64,000 nt of DNA. Source: Polyangiaceae bacterium (lineage in GTDB: Bacteria; Myxococcota_A; Polyangia; Polyangiales; Polyangiaceae). The first letter of the stretch is position 1. Each line of letters starts with the position of its first letter. Of this stretch, positions 21,257 to 29,180 are shown piece by piece. Both the position numbers and the translations under genes were made by a program. The notes under the pieces are model-generated. The model had not been told where the DNA came from. It saw nothing but the letters and a program-made list of their open reading frames with translations, and made no database searches. The stretch spans positions 1-64,000 of the forward strand of contig JADJYE010000037.1 in assembly GCA_016719945.1 (NCBI GenBank), in the 5' to 3' direction.

Positions 21257-22261
21257 ATGGCAGCAATGGATGACGTCCCCCGAGAGATTCTGCAGGCGGC
21301 GTACAAGCGCAACCCGCTCTACGTCCTGAAGGTACCGCTCCACTTCGCGCTGTTGGCGGGGTGTGGGGCGCTGCTCTACGCCGTGCACGAGCAGTCGTGG
21401 GCGGTGAAGCTGCCGGTCGGCCTGATGTGCTCGCTGCTCGTGGCGAACCTCATCCGCGGCCTCGGCGCGATCGGCCACGACGCCGTCCACGGGACGGTCT
21501 TCAAGTCGAAGCTCGCCTCGTATTGGCTGGGCGTCGCTTGCTGGGCCCCCAGCGGCATGAGCTACACGGTCTACGGCAACTACCACCTGCACCATCACCG
21601 CATCACGAACACCTACCCGGACGTCGATAACTTCGTGGTCACCGACTACACGAAGAGCCCGGCGCTCGCGAAGGTCATCCTGCTCGCGGTCTACACCTTC
21701 GCGTACCCGCTCTACTTCCTCACCCAGATCGTCCGCTACGTGCCGCGGCTCACCGCCTGGCAGAAGATCCGGATGAACCTCGAGCTCGTGGTCTGGTGGG
21801 CGATCGTGGCGGCGGGCGTGTGGTTCTTGCCGGGCTACGTCATGCTCTTCCTATACGGGGTTCCGTTCGTGCTCGGCGCGATCCTCGCCAGCACGACGTC
21901 GATGATCGAGCACTTCGAGATGGAGCCGGGCGAGGACGCGTACAGCTCGCGCACCTACGCGACCAAGCACATCTTCATGAACTTCTTGTGGAACAACGTG
22001 AGCTTCCACAATGAGCACCACAAGTTCCCCGGCATCCCCTGGTACAACCTGCGCTCCTTCCACGAGGCGGCCTACCCGTACTACGACGAGCAGGTGAAGA
22101 AGGAGTGCTACGAAGACTTCTTCCCGGTCGTCTTCATGCTCTGGAAGCGCATCCTCAAGGTCGACGTGGCGCGCATCGAGGCCAAGTACGCCGCCCTCAA
22201 CCACGAAGAAGAGCGCAAGAAGCACATGGAGCTCGCCGGCATCTCTCCGGTCAACGTCTGA
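21257..22261 (+). CDS. Membrane fatty acid desaturase family protein
   Basis: The 334-residue product has several membrane segments (about residues 25-45, 50-70, 145-165, 180-215) and the three histidine boxes of the di-iron desaturase/hydroxylase superfamily: GHDAVHG (HX3H), YHLHHHRI (HXXHH) and HNEHHKFP (HXXHH). It could desaturate acyl chains or hydroxylate or ketolate carotenoids; the length, near 330, does not separate these. It is divergent from the ROK kinase with a 140-base gap and is followed by a strong hairpin. The ATG at 21257 is used; an ATG at 21266 is an alternative. Confidence 0.85.
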   Translation: MAAMDDVPREILQAAYKRNPLYVLKVPLHFALLAGCGALLYAVHEQSWAVKLPVGLMCSLLVANLIRGLGAIGHDAVHGTVFKSKLASYWLGVACWAPSGMSYTVYGNYHLHHHRITNTYPDVDNFVVTDYTKSPALAKVILLAVYTFAYPLYFLTQIVRYVPRLTAWQKIRMNLELVVWWAIVAAGVWFLPGYVMLFLYGVPFVLGAILASTTSMIEHFEMEPGEDAYSSRTYATKHIFMNFLWNNVSFHNEHHKFPGIPWYNLRSFHEAAYPYYDEQVKKECYEDFFPVVFMLWKRILKVDVARIEAKYAALNHEEERKKHMELAGISPVNV

Positions 22262-22290
22262 GCCACCCGCCTCATCGAACGGTCGGGCCC

Positions 22291-22318
22291 GAGGGCGCAC
22301 CTGAGTTGGTGCGCCCTC
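22291..22318 (+). terminator. Strong hairpin after the desaturase gene
   Basis: GAGGGCGCACC (22291-22301) pairs over 11 bases without mismatch with GGTGCGCCCTC (22308-22318) around a six-base loop. It starts 30 bases after the desaturase stop and is followed by GTGTGCTTTCG, which is only weakly T-rich. It is likely the transcription end of the desaturase gene. Confidence 0.7.
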
Positions 22319-22400
22319 GTGTGCTTTCGAATCGAAGGAGCTTTGAGGGGCGCCGATCCGGAATCGGGGGATGTTGCTAAGGTCGATGTCGGAGAGGGTG

Positions 22401-24116
22401 ATGCGCGTTTCTTCTGCTCGGTCCTGCGCCCTCGGCGCGCTGTTCTTCTCGGGAGCGCTGGTCGGCTGCGGCGCGAACGTCGTCTACGTCGGCGAAGGCG
22501 AGGGGGGTGAGGGGGGCGACGTCGGTGACGGCGGAAGGGGCGGAAGCGGAGGGGCCCCCACGACCACGACCGCCACGACCACGACCACGACCACGACCAC
22601 CGGCGGCGGCCACAACCTAGAGCTCGTCGACGAGGTCGAGATCTCGGGGGAGTCCAACGTCGTCGTGACCGTGCAGCCCGGCACGCTCGGGATCACCACC
22701 GTCTCGACCACGAAGGCCGACCCCTTCGCGGAGATCTACATGACGCGCCTCACCGCGCCGAGCGGGGCCGTCGTCGTCGACGGCAGCCTGCCGTCGAATG
22801 GCTGGTACTGGGCTTCGTACGGCATCCTCGGCGCGGCGACGCCGCAGGTCAGCCACCCCGAGACGTTCCCGCTCGCGCCCGGGAGCTGGACCTTCCACTT
22901 CTCCTCGGCGACCCCGGCCGAGGTGGACGTGTGGCGGCGCGCCACGGTCGACGGCAATTTTCACGGCGGCGTTCTGGACATCAACCTGTTCTTGCCGAAG
23001 GGCGTGATCGCCGACTTCAAGGTCGCCGAGACGCTCGCGCAGGCGTACGACGATTGGGGCGGGATCGAGCTCGGCGAGGTGAGGATCTTCGATCTGTCGG
23101 ACGAGTACCTCGTCGTCGACGACTCCAACCTCTACGCCCTCGTCGCGGAGACGAGCGTCGCCCAGAACCGGCCCGCGCTGAACGTCATGGCGACCCTCAG
23201 CATCGAGGGATCGTTCGCTGACGCGGCTGGCTTCGCGCTCGGCGTCCCGGGGGTCGGGGTGGTGCACGGGACCAACGCGAGCGCGGTCGTCTGGGAGATC
23301 CAGACCGACTCGTTCGATTCGATCATCCTGAGGCACGAGGCCGGCCACTTCGCAGGGCTCTTCCACACCACCGAATACGAGGTCGGCCTCGCCGATCCGC
23401 TCGACGACACGCCCGAGTGCGACGACGTGCTCGCGCTCTACGAGAGCTGCCCCGACTTCGACTACGTCATGTTCCCTTCGGGCGGCTCGGGCGCGGGGCT
23501 CTTCTCGAGCGGCGAGGCGCGTGTCCTCCAGGCGAGCGCGCTCTACCGCGGCTCCTTCGCTCCCGGCGAGCCGCCGTTCCCGCCCTTCGGCCCGGAGCTC
23601 GACGGCAGCGCGCCGGGTCAGGGGCGAAGGGTCCCCCCCGAGGTCGTTCAGGCGGCGAAGCAGCGCGCGCGCGCCCACAGGGCTCAGCTCGTCGCGGCCC
23701 CCGCCGGGCTGCCCACGCTCGCCGGCGCGTGGTCGACACACGTCTCTCCTCAGGCCGCCGCTCACCTCGCAGGGATCGGCTGCCCCAGCCCTGGGGGCGC
23801 GAGCTTCCTCGAAGAGCTCGCGTCTCTGGGCGCGGTCGACGCAGCCCAGCTGCTGGAGATCGGCGCCGACGACGCCGCGCCGCCGCGCGTGCGGCGCCGG
23901 GCCCTGAGGATGATCGCGGCGCTCGGTGAGGTCTCCTTGGAGATCGCGGACGCGCTCGAGCTCATCGCGCGCGACGAGGGCGACGAGCCGGTCGTCCGCG
24001 CGGCGGCGCTGCGCGCGCTCGCCGCGGCGGACGACGAGCGCGGCGTGCTCACGGCGCTCGACCTCGACGCCGACGCTCACCCGCTCGTCCGCCGGACCGC
24101 CCTCTCGCTCGAGTGA
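22401..24116 (+). CDS. Metzincin-type zinc metalloprotease lipoprotein with C-terminal helical repeats
   Basis: The ATG at 22401 follows a GGAGAGGG ribosome site and gives a lipoprotein signal with lipobox ALVGC. A Gly-rich stretch and a Thr run coded by a hexamer repeat (22561-22600) form the tether. At about 23330 lies HEAGHFAGLFH, the extended HEXXHXXGXXH zinc site of metzincins, followed by a candidate Met-turn in DYVMFPSG. Upstream is a beta-rich domain. The last 120 residues form HEAT-like helices (PRVRRRALRMIAAL, VRAAALRALAAADDE). The product, about 571 residues, should be anchored outside the inner membrane and cleave proteins there. The target is unknown. Confidence 0.85.
   Translation: MRVSSARSCALGALFFSGALVGCGANVVYVGEGEGGEGGDVGDGGRGGSGGAPTTTTATTTTTTTTTGGGHNLELVDEVEISGESNVVVTVQPGTLGITTVSTTKADPFAEIYMTRLTAPSGAVVVDGSLPSNGWYWASYGILGAATPQVSHPETFPLAPGSWTFHFSSATPAEVDVWRRATVDGNFHGGVLDINLFLPKGVIADFKVAETLAQAYDDWGGIELGEVRIFDLSDEYLVVDDSNLYALVAETSVAQNRPALNVMATLSIEGSFADAAGFALGVPGVGVVHGTNASAVVWEIQTDSFDSIILRHEAGHFAGLFHTTEYEVGLADPLDDTPECDDVLALYESCPDFDYVMFPSGGSGAGLFSSGEARVLQASALYRGSFAPGEPPFPPFGPELDGSAPGQGRRVPPEVVQAAKQRARAHRAQLVAAPAGLPTLAGAWSTHVSPQAAAHLAGIGCPSPGGASFLEELASLGAVDAAQLLEIGADDAAPPRVRRRALRMIAALGEVSLEIADALELIARDEGDEPVVRAAALRALAAADDERGVLTALDLDADAHPLVRRTALSLE
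22561..22600 (+). repeat. In-frame hexanucleotide tract coding for a Thr run
   Basis: The unit CGACCA and close variants occur about seven times in a row inside the metalloprotease gene and code for an unbroken run of threonines with one Ala. It is a typical low-complexity tether between the lipid anchor and the folded domain, and, being in units of six, changes in copy number would keep the frame. Confidence 0.7.
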
Positions 24117-24185
24117 TCGCTATCCCCTGGGTCTGTTCCGGAGGAGACTCCTCATTGTTTGCGTGGAGACTCCGTTTCCACGGAG

Positions 24186-25601
24186 CTATCGGACCGCGTG
24201 GTCCGCGAGCACCTTCGCGACACACGCGGTGAGGCGCTTCGCCATCGGGATGTGGAGGAACTCGTTGGGGCCGTGGGCGTTCGACTGCGGACCGAGGACG
24301 CCCGTGATCATGAACTGGGCGCGGGGAAATTTCCGCCCGAGCATGCCCATGAAGGGGATCGAGCCGCCCTCCCCCATGTAGCAGGCCTCGCGCTGGAAGT
24401 AGGTCTGCGAGGCCTGCTCGATCGCCTTCTCGAGCCACGGCGCCAGCGGCGGCGCGTTCCACCCTTGGCCCGGCTCCTCGGGCTTGAAGGTGACGGTGGC
24501 GCCGTAGGGCGGATCTTTCGTCAGCAGCTTGCTGAGCTCGTCGAGCGCGGTCTGTGCGTCGAGCGTCGGCGGCAGCCGCAGCGAGAGCTTCAGCGAGGTC
24601 GAGGGGCGCAGCACGTTGCCTGCGCTCTCGAGCGGAGGCAGGCCCGCTGCGCCGGTGACGGCCAAGTAGGGCCGCCACGTACGGTTCAGGACGAGCTCGG
24701 TGTAGTCGGTCGACATCGCGGTCGTCCCTCCCGCGTAGGGGAAGCGCGCGAACAGCGACTCGGCGAGCACGCGGCCGCTCGTCTTGGCTTGGACCATCCG
24801 GTCCTCGGGCGTCGGCGCCTGGAACGCCTCGGGCAGGACGCGGCCCGTCTCCGCGTCCTCGAGGCGCGACAACAGGTGGCGCGCGATCCGGAAGCTCGAG
24901 GGAACGATCCCGCTCGCGTCCCCCGAGTGCACCCCCTGGTCGAGCACGCTCACCGTCAGGGTCCCGCCTACCAGGCCACGCAGGCTGGTCGTGACCCACA
25001 GCTGATCGTAGTTGCCGCAGCCCGAGTCGAGGCACACGACCAGGGTCACGTCCCCGATCCTCGGGGTGAGGTGCTCGAGGTACGCCGGCAGGTCGAAGCT
25101 GCCGCTCTCCTCGCAGCCCTCGATCAAGACCACGCAGCGCTTGTGTTTGACGCCCTCCTTACGGAGCGCAGAGATCGCGAGCAGCGATGCAAAGGCCGAG
25201 TAGCCGTCGTCAGCGCCGCCTCGGCCGTACAGCTTGTCGTCTTCGCGCACGGGCTTCCACGGGCCGAGATCCTCGCGCCAGCCGACCATCTCGGGCTGCT
25301 TGTCGTAGTGGCCGTAGAGCATCACCGACTCGCCCGAGCTGCCGTCGGTCGCGGGGATCTCCATGAACAACAGGGGCGAGCGACCCGGCAGGCGAACGAC
25401 CTCGACCTTGAGCCCCTCGATGGGCTGGGCGCGGCACCAGGTCTCGATGAGCTGGACGGCCTTGTCGAGGTGGCCAGTCTCCGCCCAGTTTCGCTCGAAC
25501 CCCGGCGACTTGCAGGGGATGCGGATGTAGTCCTCGAGCTTCGGGAGGATCGAGCCCTCCCACGCTGCGTCGATCATGCTGGTGAGGCGGGTGGGGTCCA
25601 T
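24186..25601 (-). CDS. M20-family metallopeptidase (dipeptidase-like)
   Basis: The 471-residue product has the M20 co-catalytic zinc sites: MLYGHYDKQP, GRGGADDGYS (bridging Asp), the catalytic Glu and next ligand in EGCEESGS, CLDSGCG, and a final HGPNEFLH. The dimerisation insert lies between about residues 210 and 330. The family removes N-terminal residues from dipeptides or hydrolyses acylated amino acids. No signal peptide is seen, so it is probably cytoplasmic. It is convergent with the metzincin gene; the 69-base gap holds short overlapping inverted repeats around GGAGACTCC but no clear terminator. Confidence 0.92.
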   Translation of the reverse strand: MDPTRLTSMIDAAWEGSILPKLEDYIRIPCKSPGFERNWAETGHLDKAVQLIETWCRAQPIEGLKVEVVRLPGRSPLLFMEIPATDGSSGESVMLYGHYDKQPEMVGWREDLGPWKPVREDDKLYGRGGADDGYSAFASLLAISALRKEGVKHKRCVVLIEGCEESGSFDLPAYLEHLTPRIGDVTLVVCLDSGCGNYDQLWVTTSLRGLVGGTLTVSVLDQGVHSGDASGIVPSSFRIARHLLSRLEDAETGRVLPEAFQAPTPEDRMVQAKTSGRVLAESLFARFPYAGGTTAMSTDYTELVLNRTWRPYLAVTGAAGLPPLESAGNVLRPSTSLKLSLRLPPTLDAQTALDELSKLLTKDPPYGATVTFKPEEPGQGWNAPPLAPWLEKAIEQASQTYFQREACYMGEGGSIPFMGMLGRKFPRAQFMITGVLGPQSNAHGPNEFLHIPMAKRLTACVAKVLADHAVR

Positions 25602-25721
25602 CGGCGCAGGACACTACACCCACGGAGGCCGGGCGGGAGCACGAGTCCACCGGGGACCGGAGGTACTAGCCATCTGTATGGTCGTGCCCAAGGGTGATAG
25701 GCTCGCCACCTCGTCAAGCCG

Positions 25722-27194
25722 ATGCCCGAGTTCTCACGCGCAGCCAGGGTGGGCGCCATGGCGATCGTCCTCGCGATCGCCGTCATGGTGGGCTACCGCT
25801 TCATCTCTCGCGCGACGGGCACGAGCGGCGGGTACATGGTCTACGCGTACCTGCCCGACATGACGGGCGTCGCCCCGCAGTCCCGCGTGATGATCAGCGG
25901 CATCCAGGTGGGCGTCGTCGACCGCATCTGGCTCGATCAGGGCCGCGCCCGCGTCGACATCAAGATGATGCCGGGGGTGAAGCTGTACGACAACGCGGCG
26001 ATCGGCAAGCGCGCCACGAGCCTGATCGGTGAGTACTACGTCGTCTTGATCCCCGGCACGCCGGACCAACGCCAGCTCGAGGACGGCGACGAGATCAAGA
26101 ACCTGCTCGAAGAGCCTTCGATCCAGTCCCTACAAGGGCAGATCGCCGAGATCTTGAAGGACGTTAAGGCGGTCACCAACAGCCTGAAGAACACCGTCGG
26201 GTCCGACAAGGGCCAGGACAACATCGACAAGATCCTGAAGAACCTCGCCGAGACCACCGAGCAGCTGAACGCGACGGTGAAGGAGAACCGGGAGGCGGTG
26301 AAGGGCACCCTCGCCAACGTCAACGCCATCACCGGCGACGCGAAGCCGCAGATCTCGAAGATCCTCGAGAACATCAAGGCGGTGACGGACGACGTGCGCG
26401 GCTTCACCGGCAAAGGCGACCCCGCCGCTGGCGGGGCGCCGGGGGAGATCCGCAAGACGCTGGAGCGCATCGATCGCGCGAGCGCGAGCCTCGAGTCGAC
26501 TCTCGGACACGCCGACAACATCGCCGCCCGCATCGACCGAGGCGAGGGCACCGTCGGCCGGCTCACCAAGGACGAGACGCTGATCAACGAGGTCGAGACC
26601 GTCGTGCAAGACGTCGGCGATCTCGTCGGCGGCATCGGTCGCGTGCAGACCGTCGTCGGGCTGCGCACCGACTACAACTTCCTCGCGAACACGGTGAAGA
26701 GCTACGTCGAGCTGCGGCTGCAGCCTTCGGTCGACAAGTACTACATGATCCAGCTCGTCAACGACCCGCGCGGCAAGACGAGCATCGAGCAGACGACGGT
26801 CGACACGACGAACCCGAACGACCCACCGAGCTACCGCGAGACGCGCGTCACGACGACCAACGATTTCCGCATCAGCTTCCAGTTCGCGAAGCGGCTCGGG
26901 CCGTTCACCGGCCGCTTCGGCATCCTCGAGTCGACCGGCGGCATCGGCCTCGATCTTCACCTGATCGACGATCGCTTCGAGCTGAGGCAAGACCTGTTCG
27001 GCTTCGGCGAGCAGCTGGCGCCCCGGTGGCGCATCACGCTGGGCTACGAGTTTCTCAGCATGTTGTGGCTGCTCGGCGGCGTCGACGACATCATCACCAA
27101 CGACCGCCGCGACTACTTCGTCGGCTTGCAGCTGCGCTTCAACGACGAAGACCTCAAGACGATCCTCCCGTTCGTCCCCGCCGGCGGCCTGTAG
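25722..27194 (+). CDS. MlaD/MCE-domain protein of a lipid transport system
   Basis: The 490-residue product has one N-terminal membrane anchor (residues about 10-26) and an MCE domain (about 35-115; VMISGIQVGVVDRI, GEYYVVLIPG), which forms lipid-conducting rings in Mla-type transport. Then come long helices with LEN/LKN repeats (about 130-320) that probably form a tube or coiled coil across the periplasm, and a C-terminal beta-rich domain (about 330-490) that resembles an outer-membrane barrel. In myxobacteria this long form is common. No mlaE/mlaF neighbour is in the window, so the ATPase and permease are encoded elsewhere. Confidence 0.87.
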   Translation: MPEFSRAARVGAMAIVLAIAVMVGYRFISRATGTSGGYMVYAYLPDMTGVAPQSRVMISGIQVGVVDRIWLDQGRARVDIKMMPGVKLYDNAAIGKRATSLIGEYYVVLIPGTPDQRQLEDGDEIKNLLEEPSIQSLQGQIAEILKDVKAVTNSLKNTVGSDKGQDNIDKILKNLAETTEQLNATVKENREAVKGTLANVNAITGDAKPQISKILENIKAVTDDVRGFTGKGDPAAGGAPGEIRKTLERIDRASASLESTLGHADNIAARIDRGEGTVGRLTKDETLINEVETVVQDVGDLVGGIGRVQTVVGLRTDYNFLANTVKSYVELRLQPSVDKYYMIQLVNDPRGKTSIEQTTVDTTNPNDPPSYRETRVTTTNDFRISFQFAKRLGPFTGRFGILESTGGIGLDLHLIDDRFELRQDLFGFGEQLAPRWRITLGYEFLSMLWLLGGVDDIITNDRRDYFVGLQLRFNDEDLKTILPFVPAGGL

Positions 27195-27197
27195 CCG

Positions 27198-29180
27198 TCA
27201 GACGGGCGGCGATTGGCTCGGTGAGGTGAGCTCGGCAGCGGCGCGGCCGATCAGACGTCCCTCGACGATCCCGCCGTCGGCCGTCATCGCGATGCACAGC
27301 CCGGCGTCGAGGAACAGCGACACGATGGGCACGCCCACGTCTTCGTCCTTCCACGCGGACGTCCAGCCCTTCACGTCGTCGCGTACGAAGATCTGGCCGG
27401 CGCTCGCCGCCCACGGGCGCGCGAACGGATCGAGCGCGACGGCCGACAGCAGCGGCTCACCGGGGACACGTTCGAACGCGCTGGTGTCGGCGTCCTTCGT
27501 GAGCACGGCGCCCTGCGTGCCGACGAGCCAGCCGATCGCCTTGCGAGGTCGGGACGCGCTCGCCAGGAACGCGCGGACGTCTGCCGACAGCGCGACCGCC
27601 TCGAGCTCCCAGTCGAGCGCGCTGTACAGCGCGGCGTAGGCGCCGCCGACCTTCTTGCGGCCTCCGACCAGCCAGCGCCCGTCGTCGAAGCGGGTCACCG
27701 TGGAGATCGAGGCGACGCCGTCCAGCTTCAGGGGCCGCAGCCAGCGCTTCGTCGCGTAGGTGTTGAGGCAGACGACGTCGTTGTCGTCGATCGTCACCAG
27801 CACGCTGATGTCCTCGAGATCGCCGTCGAAGGCCTCGACCTTCTTGGCGCCCTTGGGGCCGTCCACGAGCTCGACCGCGCCACCGGTCGTGTAGATCGCG
27901 ATCTGGGCGTCGTCTCCCCCGAGGATCCAGCGCCCGGCGCCGACCCGCTGCACGAAGCGGACGCCACCCGCGAGCCGGAGCCCCTCGGTCGACGCGACCT
28001 TCCAGGTCGTGCCGCTCCAGAAGGAGATCCCGTCGCTGGTCGCGGCGATCGCGCGCCCGTGGCCGTCCCACGCGACGTTCCGGATGACGAGGCTCGAGCC
28101 CGGCTGATGGAGGATGGTCCACCGCCACTCGCGGGGCTCGGTGACCGCCGGCTCGATCGGGCGCGGGAAGCTAGAGATGAACGACCGCTCCAAGCGCTTC
28201 GGCGCGGCGAGGTGTGGGAGCACCATCGAGGTCATCGCGAGCGCCTCGCTGAGCCTCGCGTCGGGCCTGATCGCGCACCCCCAGCCGAGCACCAGATCGA
28301 TGGAGCGGCACGCCTTCTCGTTCTTGCGCAGCTCGGGGTGGAGGCCCGGCATCTCGAGCAGGCTGCGCCTGCGGCCCGTCTCGGCCGAGCGCATGACCTC
28401 GGCCATCGAGTTGAAGAGCGGCTCGCCGGTGAGGATGAAGAAGATGACGGAGCCGAGGCTGAAGACGTCGGTCGCGGTGCTCACGGGATCGCCCGTCGAC
28501 AGCTCGGGCGCCGCGAAGCCTGGCGTTCCAACGAGGGCCCCCGAGAGGGTGCCTTGCACGCCGGTCGGTCGGGCGACGCCGAAGTCGGCGATCTTCGAGA
28601 TCTCGTCTGCGCCGCGCCCCGAGCACAGGACGTTGTTGGGGGTGAGATCGCGGTGGATCACGCCGACGTCGTGTACGGCGGCCAGACCCTGGCCGATGCA
28701 ATCGATCGCCAGCGCCGCGCGGGCGGGGTCGTACGCGTAGCCGCTGTCGCGCAGGCTTCGGCGCACGCGCTGGGCGAGGGTCGTGCCGAGCGCGCCGCCG
28801 TGGACGTATTCGATCGCGACCCACGGCAGCTCCATCGGCACGTTGGCGCGCTCGATCTTCAAGCTGCCCGTGTCGATCAGGCGGACCACGAACGGGGTCG
28901 GTGGCACGCGCTCGTTGAGGCGCCCGAGGGCGACCGCCTCCTTGCGGATGAGCAGGTTCGCCGTCTCCCCCAGCTTGCGGACGAACGCAGGCCGCAGGAC
29001 CTTCACGACGACCGGGGCCTTGCCCTGGGGCGACACGCGCTGCGCGAGGAACGCGATCGACCCGCCGCCCTTGCCGAGGGTCTGCTCGGGCCGATAGTGC
29101 ACCTGCGGAGACAGGTCGGACGGGATGTCGCGCCCGAGCAGCCCCTGCAGGTTCTCGTCGTCGCGACCGATGACGATCAT
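27198..29180 (-). CDS. Ser/Thr protein kinase with C-terminal propeller-like domain
   Basis: The 660-residue product has a kinase domain at about 25-310: glycine loop LGKGGGSIAF, VVVKVLR, catalytic loop HRDLTPNN, DFGVAR and an APE-like APELS. The catalytic-loop Lys of HRDLKPxN is replaced by Thr. The C-terminal 300 residues consist of repeated beta units (WDGHGRAIAA, GAGRWILGGDD, DDGRWLVGG, AIGWLVGT), likely a beta-propeller. No membrane segment is seen, so it is cytoplasmic. The ATG at 29180 overlaps the TGA of the upstream metallophosphatase-cytochrome gene (ATGA), so translation is probably coupled and the kinase may respond to the same stimulus. Confidence 0.85.
   Translation of the reverse strand: MIVIGRDDENLQGLLGRDIPSDLSPQVHYRPEQTLGKGGGSIAFLAQRVSPQGKAPVVVKVLRPAFVRKLGETANLLIRKEAVALGRLNERVPPTPFVVRLIDTGSLKIERANVPMELPWVAIEYVHGGALGTTLAQRVRRSLRDSGYAYDPARAALAIDCIGQGLAAVHDVGVIHRDLTPNNVLCSGRGADEISKIADFGVARPTGVQGTLSGALVGTPGFAAPELSTGDPVSTATDVFSLGSVIFFILTGEPLFNSMAEVMRSAETGRRRSLLEMPGLHPELRKNEKACRSIDLVLGWGCAIRPDARLSEALAMTSMVLPHLAAPKRLERSFISSFPRPIEPAVTEPREWRWTILHQPGSSLVIRNVAWDGHGRAIAATSDGISFWSGTTWKVASTEGLRLAGGVRFVQRVGAGRWILGGDDAQIAIYTTGGAVELVDGPKGAKKVEAFDGDLEDISVLVTIDDNDVVCLNTYATKRWLRPLKLDGVASISTVTRFDDGRWLVGGRKKVGGAYAALYSALDWELEAVALSADVRAFLASASRPRKAIGWLVGTQGAVLTKDADTSAFERVPGEPLLSAVALDPFARPWAASAGQIFVRDDVKGWTSAWKDEDVGVPIVSLFLDAGLCIAMTADGGIVEGRLIGRAAAELTSPSQSPPV

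Noticed and set aside
24117..24185. A terminator or regulatory RNA between the convergent metzincin and M20 genes
   Set aside because: Only several competing 5-base stems around GGAGACTCC are present; none is strong or followed by a T-run.
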